A model generated the notes under the pieces. It saw nothing but the letters and a program-made list of their open reading frames with translations, ran no database searches and had not been told where the DNA came from. Positions 43,620 through 50,946 of a stretch of DNA of 50,946 nt are shown here, piece by piece. Both the position numbers and the translations under genes were made by a program. Source of the DNA: Thermoanaerobacteraceae bacterium (lineage in GTDB: Bacteria; Bacillota; Thermoanaerobacteria; Thermoanaerobacterales; UBA4877); contig JASEJQ010000010.1 in assembly GCA_030016635.1 (NCBI GenBank), forward strand, positions 1 to 50,946, in the 5' to 3' direction. Positions within the stretch are counted from its first letter, which is position 1, and each line of letters begins with the position of its first letter.

Positions 43620-43786
43620 CCACCGTCTGAGCTTTGGCACTATCCAGCATAGGGTTAATACCCAACTGCGTTAAGTAAAACCTTGATACGGTAATACCTG
43701 TTTACCCATTGGCATCTCTCGATGTTTCCGGGCAGCAGCCTCTATCTGGATAGGAGCCTCACCTATCGGTGAATATTTACCTTCTA
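43620..43786 (-). promoter_or_regulatory. M-box magnesium riboswitch (ykoK leader)
   Basis: The minus strand carries the M-box core in order: GATAGGTGAGGCTCCTAT, GGCTGCTGCCCGGAAACATC, GAGAGATGCCAATGGGTAAA, CAGGTATTACCG, and a closing GCTGGATAGTGCCAAAGCTC. Magnesium binding in this family favours the terminator, so high Mg2+ should shut off the MgtE-N/CBS and NRAMP-type genes. Confidence 0.95.
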
Positions 43787-43791
43787 ACGCA

Positions 43792-43820
43792 ATCTTAGCA
43801 CTTTTTGGCAGTATTTTCAA
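43792..43820 (-). promoter_or_regulatory. Promoter of the M-box operon
   Basis: Minus strand TTGAAA (43820-43815) and TAAGAT (43797-43792), 17-bp spacing. Start site falls at the first base of the M-box. 43821-43902 is the divergent upstream region of the sigma factor gene and shows no further clear element. Confidence 0.7.
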
Positions 43821-43902
43821 CAGTTTATTTAAGTTTTTTCTGTTTATCATGGACTTTTAACACTTTACATATTAAAATCAAGTATGAGAGAGGAAGGGTA
43901 TC

Positions 43903-44403
43903 ATGGATAAAGATGCTTTTCAAATTCTTATGCAGAAATATGCCAGAAAAATATACAACACCTGCTACAGGCTTGTTGGAGGATATGAAGCTGAGGATAT
44001 TTCACAAGAAGTCTTTTTAAAGATATATAAAAACATAGATAAATTTAAGGGCAGCTCAGATATATCCACGTGGATTTATAAGATAACTGTGAATACGTGC
44101 AGGGAATACTGGAGAAAAAATAAGGCGTATGATAAAAGGGTGGAACTTAAAGAGAACATCATTATGAACGATTCAAATGTGGATAAGGGAATAATAAATG
44201 ATGAATTAAAAAAATATATAGGCAAGGCTTTGGTGTCAATGGACATGGACAAAAGAGAGGCTTTAATATTGAGGGATATAAACGGACTTAGTTATGATGA
44301 AATATCAAAGATATTGGGCGTTCCCGTAGGGACAGTGAAATCCAGGATTGCTCGAGGCAGAGAATATATAAAAAAATTTTTAGAGGATCGGGAACTTTTA
44401 TGA
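43903..44403 (+). CDS. ECF-type RNA polymerase sigma factor
   Basis: The 166-residue protein has sigma region 2 (residues 10-75; GGYEAEDISQEVFLKIYKNIDKFKG and STWIYKITVNTCREYWRK) and region 4 (105-160; LILRDINGLSYDEISKILGVPVGTVKSRIARGRE), with no regions 1 or 3. It directs polymerase to a stress or envelope regulon. The next gene encodes a zinc-type anti-sigma factor, the usual pairing. SD GAGGAAGGG before ATG. Confidence 0.95.
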   Translation: MDKDAFQILMQKYARKIYNTCYRLVGGYEAEDISQEVFLKIYKNIDKFKGSSDISTWIYKITVNTCREYWRKNKAYDKRVELKENIIMNDSNVDKGIINDELKKYIGKALVSMDMDKREALILRDINGLSYDEISKILGVPVGTVKSRIARGREYIKKFLEDRELL

Positions 44404-44440
44404 ATATAATGCATCTAAATATGTGAAAAGAGGGATCAAG

Positions 44441-45313
44441 GTGAACTGCAGAGAGGTGAGAGAAAATCTACCGCTGTATGTAGATGGCACTGTAAATGAA
44501 GAAAAAGCTCTTGAAATTGAAAGACATCTGATTGAGTGTGAAGAATGCCAGATAGAGCTGGATAAATATATAAGGATAAGAGAGGCCCTGAAAAGCTTCG
44601 AGGAACTATCCCTTCCCGACGAGTACAATGAACGGCTTAAAGAAAAACTTGATAAGGCCACAAAGGCCAGGCCGCCTTTTATGAAGTATATCGCCGTTGC
44701 TGCCACAGTTGTGGTTATCTTTTCGGGTATTCGTTTGATTAGCAGCAATGGAGTTAAGGATGACAGGATAGCACAGTCGATAGAGTCAGCTGTTCCAGAG
44801 GCCCCAAAGACAGAAAACACGACTGCAGGTCAGCCTCAGGCAGAGCCATCTACTTCACAGTATGCAAAGAATAAGGAGGAGCGTGGTAATGAAGACGTAG
44901 GGACAAACGGTAGTGTCCAATCCGCCATGCCTGATGAAGCAGTACAAAGAGACGAGGCAAGTGAAGATAAAGCTGCTGATGTAAGTGGGGAGAATAATAG
45001 CATGATTACAGCGGAGAGTGCAGAAAAAGCCGGCAATGAGAATAGTACTCCTCAAACAAGTTACGGGATAGTTGCTGCTAAGAGAATGCAACCTTTAGAG
45101 GACAATGATGCAGCGATAGAGGAGATTATGAAAAAGTACAATGCTGAGATTTTGGAGCGGATAGTGGAAAATAACCGTACGGTAATAACAGTACAGGTAG
45201 ATAAGAGCAAGGAAAAGGAGTTTATGAAAGAGTTTGCTTCGATAGCAGATAAAATTGAAAAAACCGATGATGGGAATTTAAAAATATTTTTGAAGGGGGA
45301 TAAAAATGAGTAA
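44441..45313 (+). CDS. Membrane anti-sigma factor with zf-HC2 motif
   Basis: The protein (290 residues from GTG 44441) begins MNCREVRENLPLYVDGTV and has the anti-sigma zinc motif HLIECEEC (H-x3-C-x2-C) near residue 31. A single membrane span follows near 85-105 (YIAVAATVVVIFSGIRLI), then a long low-complexity Glu/Ser/Asn linker and a compact C-terminal domain of about 90 residues (IVAAKRMQPLEDNDAA to the end) outside the cell. It probably holds the ECF factor at the membrane until a signal acts on the outer domain. An in-frame GTG at 44423 lacks an SD. It overlaps the SIMPL gene by 8 bp. Confidence 0.85.
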   Translation: MNCREVRENLPLYVDGTVNEEKALEIERHLIECEECQIELDKYIRIREALKSFEELSLPDEYNERLKEKLDKATKARPPFMKYIAVAATVVVIFSGIRLISSNGVKDDRIAQSIESAVPEAPKTENTTAGQPQAEPSTSQYAKNKEERGNEDVGTNGSVQSAMPDEAVQRDEASEDKAADVSGENNSMITAESAEKAGNENSTPQTSYGIVAAKRMQPLEDNDAAIEEIMKKYNAEILERIVENNRTVITVQVDKSKEKEFMKEFASIADKIEKTDDGNLKIFLKGDKNE

Positions 45314-46037
45314 AAGGTTGTATTATACAATCACAGTGTTATTGATTGCCCTGGCGATGTTCGGTTTTGTATTGATATTTAATGCTACATGGCCTTCCAC
45401 GGCCAGCGCTGATGAGACAAAGAATGTTATAACGGTGAATGGCGAAGGGGTTATAAAAGTAAAACCGGACATGGCATATGTCAATATGGGCGTTGAAACC
45501 ATAAACAAGACAGCAAAGGAAGCACAGGATAAAAATGCCGATGCCATGAACAAACTGATTCAGGCATTGAAGGGCCTGGGAATTACAGAAGATGATATTA
45601 AAACTACAAACTACAGCATATATCCAGAGCAGTATTATGATGATAAGACGAATCAAAATATAATCTCCGGATATCATGTTACCAATATGGTTGAGGTAAC
45701 AGTAAGGGATATAAATAATGTTGGAAATGTAATTGATTCTGCAGGGGAATCCGGGGCTAACAGGATGTATAATGTTAGGTTTACTATATCCGATGACAGT
45801 GCTTATTATCAGCAGGCACTGAAGATAGCCGCTAAAAATGCTAAGGATAAGGCAGAGGGCATAGCCAAAGGGCTTGGTGTTAACCTGGGCGCGCCAGTAA
45901 AGGTTATCGAGCAAAGCTCAGGTGGGCCGATTGTTTATAATAATATTGAATATATGAAAGCAAGAGAAGCAGCCACACCAATTTCATCGGGCGAACTGGA
46001 GATAACAGCTCAGATAACCGTTGATTACAGCTTTTAA
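45306..46037 (+). CDS. SIMPL-domain (DUF541) exported protein
   Basis: The 243-residue protein has an N-terminal signal or anchor (ITVLLIALAMFGFVLIF) and a SIMPL domain: VITVNGEGVIKVKPDMAYVNMGVE, AKEAQDKNADAMNKLIQALKGLGI, DDIKTTNYSIYPEQYY and the final ELEITAQITVDYSF. Function in bacteria is poorly known; relatives form oligomeric shells or respond to stress. Co-translation with the anti-sigma factor makes it a part or target of that envelope system. Confidence 0.87.
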   Translation: MSKRLYYTITVLLIALAMFGFVLIFNATWPSTASADETKNVITVNGEGVIKVKPDMAYVNMGVETINKTAKEAQDKNADAMNKLIQALKGLGITEDDIKTTNYSIYPEQYYDDKTNQNIISGYHVTNMVEVTVRDINNVGNVIDSAGESGANRMYNVRFTISDDSAYYQQALKIAAKNAKDKAEGIAKGLGVNLGAPVKVIEQSSGGPIVYNNIEYMKAREAATPISSGELEITAQITVDYSF

Positions 46038-46068
46038 AAAAACAGGCCTATAAGGCCTGTTTTTTTTT
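46038..46068 (+). terminator. Terminator after the sigma-SIMPL operon
   Basis: AACAGGCC/GGCCTGTT stem extended by A/T pairs, loop TATAA, followed by eight T. Confidence 0.92.
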
Positions 46069-46128
46069 ACATAGTGCCAACGAAAATTTGGAAAACTAAA
46101 ATAAAATATCTCATAAATTTTTTTGCCA

Positions 46129-46158
46129 AAAAGAAGGATTTGTTATATTTACGTCGAA
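46129..46158 (+). promoter_or_regulatory. 0A-box-like motif before the FMN-binding lipoprotein gene
   Basis: AAAGAAGGATTTG and, 11 bases later, ACGTCGAATTA (46151-46161) resemble the arrangement before the TAXI gene (GAGGAAATTT then TGTCGAATATA). CGTCGAA is one base from the classical TGTCGAA but fits TGNCGAA poorly. Confidence 0.3.
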
Positions 46159-46207
46159 TTAAATAATTTGTTAAAAGAAAAATAAACAATTTCAAGGAGG
46201 GGTATTT

Positions 46208-47023
46208 GTGAAAAGATTTATAGCAGTATTTACTGTATTAATTCTGGCTATGGTCCTTGTGGCAGGATGTGGTGGACAGCAGCAACCACAGCAGTCACAA
46301 GAACAGCAGCAGGCTCAACAGCCTCAAGAGCAGACAACCGGGTTGAAAGATGGCGTGTATACAGCGGAGGAAGCTCAGTTTGATGACCACGGTTGGAAGG
46401 CCATTACCACAGTAGTAGTAAAAGATGGCAAGATTACAAATGTATTCTATGATGAGGTAAATCAGGATAACCAGATAAAGAGCCTTGATCAGGATTATGC
46501 AACAAATATGAAGGCCAAATCCGGAGAAACTCCTCTGGATGCTGTTGCGAAATTGTCAGCATCTTTATTGGAGAAACAGGATCCAGAAAAGGTTGATGCT
46601 GTAACAGGTGCTACAGGCACAACAGATAAGTTTAAATCAATAGTATCTGAGGCATTAAAGGGCTCACCGGAACAAAAAGGCGCAGGTGGGTACTATGATG
46701 GTCTATTCAAGGCCGAGGCTTCTGATTATGATGAGCACGGATATAAGGCTTTAGCAACAGTTATCATAAAGGATGGTAAAATAGCAAATGCCTATTATGA
46801 TTATCTGACAAAAGATACAGGGACGTTAAAGAGCAGAGACGAAAACTACCAGAAGAATATGAAGGATAAATCCGGTGTTTCCAGTAATGAGGCCATAGCC
46901 AAATTGATAGATTCTCTTGTTACTAAGCAGGATGCGGGACAGGTGGATGCTGTGACTGGCGCTACAGCGACATCTACTGAATTTAAAGAGTTAATGGGCC
47001 AGGCCTTGTCATACGCAAAATAA
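46208..47023 (+). CDS. Lipoprotein with two FMN-binding domains (PplA-like)
   Basis: The 271-residue lipoprotein has a lipobox LVAGC (Cys21), a Gln-rich linker to about residue 43 and two tandem FMN-binding domains (about 44-155 and 162-271). The domains read alike: DGVYTAEEAQFDDHGWKA / DGLFKAEASDYDEHGYKA and VDAVTGATGTT / VDAVTGATATS. In this family ApbE links FMN to the Thr of such D-x-x-TGAT-x-T motifs. The layout matches Listeria PplA, a surface electron carrier of flavin-based extracellular electron transfer. No ndh2, dmk or apbE genes are in the window. GTG start, AAGGAGGGG SD. Confidence 0.88.
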   Translation: MKRFIAVFTVLILAMVLVAGCGGQQQPQQSQEQQQAQQPQEQTTGLKDGVYTAEEAQFDDHGWKAITTVVVKDGKITNVFYDEVNQDNQIKSLDQDYATNMKAKSGETPLDAVAKLSASLLEKQDPEKVDAVTGATGTTDKFKSIVSEALKGSPEQKGAGGYYDGLFKAEASDYDEHGYKALATVIIKDGKIANAYYDYLTKDTGTLKSRDENYQKNMKDKSGVSSNEAIAKLIDSLVTKQDAGQVDAVTGATATSTEFKELMGQALSYAK

Positions 47024-47038
47024 AAGATTCTTTTTAAT

Positions 47039-47062
47039 GCATACCTTAATGGTATGCTTTTT
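47039..47062 (+). terminator. Terminator after the FMN-binding lipoprotein gene
   Basis: GCATACC/GGTATGC stem, loop TTAAT, then TTTTT. Confidence 0.85.
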
Positions 47063-47096
47063 GCTATAATATACTTGTACTTGGAGATGGGTTACT

Positions 47097-47423
47097 ATGG
47101 CAACCTTTGATGATTTTGAGAAACTGGATATCAGGGTTGGGAAAATAATAGAAGTGAATGATTTCCCTAAGGCAAGAAAGCCTGCATATAAGCTTACCAT
47201 AGACCTGGGTCAATTGGGGATAAAAAGGTCCAGCGCTCAGATTACAGACCTGTATAAAAAAGAGGACCTGTTGGACAGAGAGGTAATATGTGTAGCTAAT
47301 TTTCCACCCAAGCAGATTGCTGATTTTATATCGGAGGTCCTGGTGCTGGGGGTATATACAGATAAGGGGGTAGTTCTCTTAAAACCTGACAGGGATGTTC
47401 CGTTAGGCGGTAAGATTGGATAA
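47097..47423 (+). CDS. csaA: tRNA-binding-domain protein CsaA
   Basis: The 108-residue protein is a single EMAP/Trbp111-type OB domain: FEKLDIRVGKIIEVNDFPKARKPAYKL, RSSAQIT and VANFPPKQIADFISEVLVLG. These match CsaA, a small cytoplasmic dimer described as a tRNA-binding and secretion-related chaperone. SD GGAGATGGG before ATG. A TATAAT (47065-47070) just upstream may be its -10, but no good -35 was found. Confidence 0.9.
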   Translation: MATFDDFEKLDIRVGKIIEVNDFPKARKPAYKLTIDLGQLGIKRSSAQITDLYKKEDLLDREVICVANFPPKQIADFISEVLVLGVYTDKGVVLLKPDRDVPLGGKIG

Positions 47424-47493
47424 TCTTACCCATTTATTTTATATGACCTATCAACTATACTAAAGATATGGACATGAAAAAGGGGAGCTGGAT

Positions 47494-48561
47494 ATGAAAA
47501 AACTACTTTCACTGTTAATGGTTGCACTTGTTATATTTTCTTTATCATCATGTGGGAATATTCCAGCAAATCAGTCGGAAAAAGCGGATTTGGCCCAATC
47601 CCCACAGGATCAAGGCGCAGATGACAACAATAATCCACCCAAAGAGGTGCAAAAACCCATAGACTGTAGCAAGGTAAAGCCCAATGAGTTAGGACAGGTA
47701 ATGGTGCTGATGTATCATGAGATAGGTGATAAAGAGGCTGATTGGGTAAGAACACCTGATAATTTCAGGAAAGATCTTCAGACACTTTATGATAAGGGTT
47801 ATAGACTCATCTCTTTAAATGACCTGCTGGATGGGAATATAAACATCGAGGCTGGATATACACCTGTTGTCCTCACATTTGATGATGGCGACCTGGGTCA
47901 GTTTAAGGTTAAAATGGTAGATGGTAAGCCTGCACCGGACCCGGATTCTGCGGTGGGCATACTCATGGATTTTTACAAAGAACATCCTGATTTTGGCAAA
48001 GCGGCCACGTTCTATATATATCATCCGCTACCCTTTAGAGAAAGGGAATATATTGAGTATAAACTCAAATTTTTGGTGGACAATGGCTTTGAAATAGGTA
48101 ATCATACCGATACCCATGCCAGTTTGTCAAAGCTGGACGGGAATGGAATACAAAAGGAACTTGGCTTGAATGTAAAGCACACCCAGGAATATATCCACGG
48201 GTATAATGTGAACACGTTGGCACTACCCTATGGAAGTGTATCTAAAGAGTACGCAAAGTATCTTTTAGATGGTAATTATGAAGGTATAGAGTATCATAAT
48301 AAGGCTGTATTACTGGTAGGCGCCAATCCATCAAAATCACCCTATGATGTGGATTTTAACCCACTTAAGGTACCACGGGTGAGAGGCAGCGAAATGAACG
48401 TAGAGGGTCTGGGTATATATGACTGGATGAAATACTTTGACGAGCATCCAGAAAAAAGATATATATCCGATGGTGACCCTGATACCATAGTTGTGCCAGA
48501 AGGCATGGAGGATAAAATAAGCAGCGAAAAATTTACAATAAAAAAGGTTGCTACCTATTAA
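47494..48561 (+). CDS. Polysaccharide deacetylase-family lipoprotein
   Basis: The 355-residue protein has a lipobox LSSC (Cys20), a linker to about residue 55 and a NodB-type carbohydrate esterase 4 domain. Motif 1 VVLTFDDGD (near 126-134) holds the catalytic and metal Asp residues. Motif 2 EIGNHTDTHASLSKLD has the two metal His. Later ALPYGSVSKEYAKYL corresponds to motif 3. It probably removes acetyl groups from peptidoglycan or another cell-surface glycan outside the membrane. Monocistronic, with a terminator overlapping its last codons. Confidence 0.9.
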   Translation: MKKLLSLLMVALVIFSLSSCGNIPANQSEKADLAQSPQDQGADDNNNPPKEVQKPIDCSKVKPNELGQVMVLMYHEIGDKEADWVRTPDNFRKDLQTLYDKGYRLISLNDLLDGNINIEAGYTPVVLTFDDGDLGQFKVKMVDGKPAPDPDSAVGILMDFYKEHPDFGKAATFYIYHPLPFREREYIEYKLKFLVDNGFEIGNHTDTHASLSKLDGNGIQKELGLNVKHTQEYIHGYNVNTLALPYGSVSKEYAKYLLDGNYEGIEYHNKAVLLVGANPSKSPYDVDFNPLKVPRVRGSEMNVEGLGIYDWMKYFDEHPEKRYISDGDPDTIVVPEGMEDKISSEKFTIKKVATY

Positions 48562-48577
48562 TAGGGGCAACCTTTTT
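48541..48577 (+). terminator. Terminator overlapping the deacetylase gene end
   Basis: An 11-bp stem AAAAAGGTTGC/GCAACCTTTTT that includes the stop codon in its loop. Confidence 0.85.
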
Positions 48578-48615
48578 GATATTTTATTAACAAACTCAAT
48601 AAATTGTGTTAATAT
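48576..48615 (+). promoter_or_regulatory. Rex-like operator and promoter of the crt-hbd-thl genes
   Basis: TTGATATTTTATTAACAA (48576-48593) matches 12 of the 14 fixed positions of the Firmicute Rex site TTGTTAA-N4-TTAACAA. Its right half is also the likely -35 (TTAACA, 48587-48592), 17 bp before TAATAT (48610-48615). NADH-sensing repression of butyryl-CoA genes by Rex is established in clostridia; binding here is inferred. Confidence 0.6.
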
Positions 48616-48670
48616 ATATATGTATGGCACGATTCTTGCTTGTAAATCTAATGGAAAGGAGAGATAGGAG

Positions 48671-49450
48671 ATGTGGGAAAACATTATACTGGAGATGGAA
48701 GAAAGCATAGCTATCCTGACCATTAACAGGCCAAAGGCATTAAATGCCCTTAATACCAATACACTGCTGGAGCTTGATGAGGCTCTAAATGAGGTCATGA
48801 AGGATAATACAATAAGGGCATTGATATTGACTGGTGGTGGCGACAGAGCCTTTGTAGCAGGGGCGGATATAACCGAGATGAAGGACAAAAATGCCATGGA
48901 GGGAAGAGAGTTTGCCCTTCTTGGTCAGAGGGTTTTTGCAAAGCTGCAGGATATGCTCATACCGACCATAGCGGCTATCAACGGTTATGCCTTAGGTGGC
49001 GGCTGCGAGCTTGCTCTTGCCTGTGATATCAGGATAGCAAGCAGCAAGACAAAGATAGGGCAGCCTGAGGTTACACTGGGTATTACGCCGGGCTTTGCAG
49101 GCACACAGAGGCTTGCCAGGACAGTCGGCCTGGCCGTTGCCAAAGAGCTCATATTCACCGGGGCCCAGATAAATGCTGATGAGGCCTTGAGGATCGGCCT
49201 TGTCAACAGGGTGGTAGAGCCAGAAAAGCTAATGGAAGAAGCTAAAAATCTGGCGATGAAGATAGCATCCAATGCCCCCATAGCTGTAAGCCTTGCAAAA
49301 CAGGCTATTAACAAGGGCATAGATGTTGACCTCAATACAGGAATGGCCTATGAGGCAGAGGTGTTTGGTCTATGCTTCTCTACCAAGGACCAGAAGGAAG
49401 GCATGACTGCCTTTGTTGAAAAGAGGAAAGCAGAATTCAAAAATGAATGA
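48671..49450 (+). CDS. crt: Enoyl-CoA hydratase/crotonase
   Basis: Crotonase hydrates crotonyl-CoA and 3-hydroxybutyryl-CoA in the butyrate pathway. The 259-residue protein shows NRPKALNALNTNTL, the oxyanion-hole AFVAGADITEMK, GYALGGGCELALACDIRIAS with one catalytic Glu and IGQPEVTLGITPGFAGTQRL with the second. SD GGAAAGGAGA. First gene of the unit, followed by repeat copy C rather than by bcd-etfBA as in many clostridia. Confidence 0.94.
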   Translation: MWENIILEMEESIAILTINRPKALNALNTNTLLELDEALNEVMKDNTIRALILTGGGDRAFVAGADITEMKDKNAMEGREFALLGQRVFAKLQDMLIPTIAAINGYALGGGCELALACDIRIASSKTKIGQPEVTLGITPGFAGTQRLARTVGLAVAKELIFTGAQINADEALRIGLVNRVVEPEKLMEEAKNLAMKIASNAPIAVSLAKQAINKGIDVDLNTGMAYEAEVFGLCFSTKDQKEGMTAFVEKRKAEFKNE

Positions 49451-49555
49451 TTTTGAGACATCGTCAATAATTTAGTATGGGATTATCGTGTATGAATTGG
49501 GGACATGTGTACGAAATTAGAACATGATTCTGATGTAAGCTCTAATGGAGTATAA

Positions 49556-49753
49556 CATGCAACATCAAATGCATCCTTAAAGTGAGTCCATGATACTCTT
49601 AATAAGAGGCAAATGTAGCCGGGGCATCTGGCATGGACGCCAGATGAGCCGACTTGAGGCATGGACGCCGAATGGAGGCGTATCCGGCGGAATGTAGACA
49701 CGAATGATAGAGTATCAAGACGAACGCCTAGGCGCATAGATGTTGCTGGCATG
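49556..49753 (+). repeat. Dispersed structured repeat, copy C (between crt and hbd)
   Basis: This 198-bp copy is bounded by CATGC and GCATG, with inner arms AACATC/GATGTT and GATACTCT/AGAGTATC. Its first internal hairpin is CATCTGGC/GCCAGATG with loop ATGGAC; copies A and B have a different stem sequence at the same place but stay paired. It shares GGCAAATGTAGCC and GGCATGGACGCCG blocks with copy A. The copy lies in the 351-bp gap inside the presumed crt-hbd-thl operon, on the sense strand; the remaining gap sequence shows no gene. Confidence 0.85.
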
Positions 49754-49801
49754 ATGATATGGACTTCTTACACTGAAATTAAAACATAGGAGGTATGAAG
49801 A

Positions 49802-50946
<1,145 letters not shown>

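Noticed and set aside
48602-48626. Inverted repeat ATTAACA...TGTTAAT as the main operator of crt
   Set aside because: Its halves are 16 bp apart, wider than the Rex site; the overlapping 18-bp site at 48576-48593 is the better match.

Overview
The window looks like a chromosomal piece of an anaerobic, spore-forming, low-to-mid GC Firmicute (class Clostridia, perhaps Thermoanaerobacterales-like). Reasons: butyryl-CoA genes (crt, hbd, thiolase), a ytxC sporulation gene, a lysine riboswitch, T-box, M-box and L20 leader in their typical Gram-positive settings, strong Shine-Dalgarno (SD) sites, many TTG/GTG starts, and TRAP transporters. No prophage, insertion sequence, CRISPR array or rRNA was seen. 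The species cannot be named from this sequence alone.

Layout. 1-2.4 kb: end of a dispersed repeat, a short Mur-ligase-like gene, a double-OB single-strand-binding protein and cobO. 2.4-6.1 kb (minus): lysine/diaminopimelate operon asd-dapA-dapB-dapH behind a lysine riboswitch. 6.1-9.6 kb: a DMT transporter and a chemoreceptor, bracketed by two inverted copies of a ~205 bp structured repeat. 9.7-11.7 kb: cold-shock gene, hslO, the decayed tail of a Cys/Met PLP enzyme, and tRNA-Asp-Phe-Gly-Cys. 11.8-14.5 kb: REC-GGDEF protein, a GME-fold protein and ytxC. 14.6-29.9 kb: a sugar-acid island with an IclR regulator, TRAP importer (dctQMP), FAH-family enzyme, two 2-hydroxyacid dehydrogenases, KDG kinase, FGGY kinase, KDPG aldolase, two IlvD/Edd dehydratases, a LarA-type nickel epimerase and a YagE-type aldolase. 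30-34.6 kb: T-box-thrS, a CobD-like aminotransferase, and the infC-rpmI-rplT operon behind its L20 leader. 34.6-37.4 kb: Ktr potassium system and a SpoU methyltransferase. 37.4-40.9 kb: TAXI-type TRAP system. 41-43.8 kb (minus): M-box-controlled magnesium operon with a 30-codon ORF, a PRC/MgtE-N/CBS protein and a frameshifted NRAMP-type transporter. 43.9-46 kb: ECF sigma, anti-sigma and SIMPL protein. 46-48.6 kb: two-domain FMN-binding lipoprotein, CsaA, and a deacetylase lipoprotein. 48.6-50.9 kb: crt-[repeat]-hbd-thl, with a Rex-like operator before crt.

The most interesting signals are: (1) a dispersed ~200 bp non-coding repeat (three full copies and one end fragment) whose arms show compensatory changes, as expected for a structured RNA or hairpin DNA element; (2) a 9-bp word, GGCCWGGCC, found 18 times by eye across the window in all reading frames and in non-coding DNA; (3) the sugar-acid island, which joins a LarA-type epimerase to two dehydratases and two kinds of aldolase; (4) the M-box magnesium operon with a small ORF and a frameshifted NRAMP-related gene; (5) a perfect 10-bp hairpin placed exactly between SD and start codon of a DUF1850 gene. 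Coordinates of motifs were counted by hand; no database search or folding program was run.
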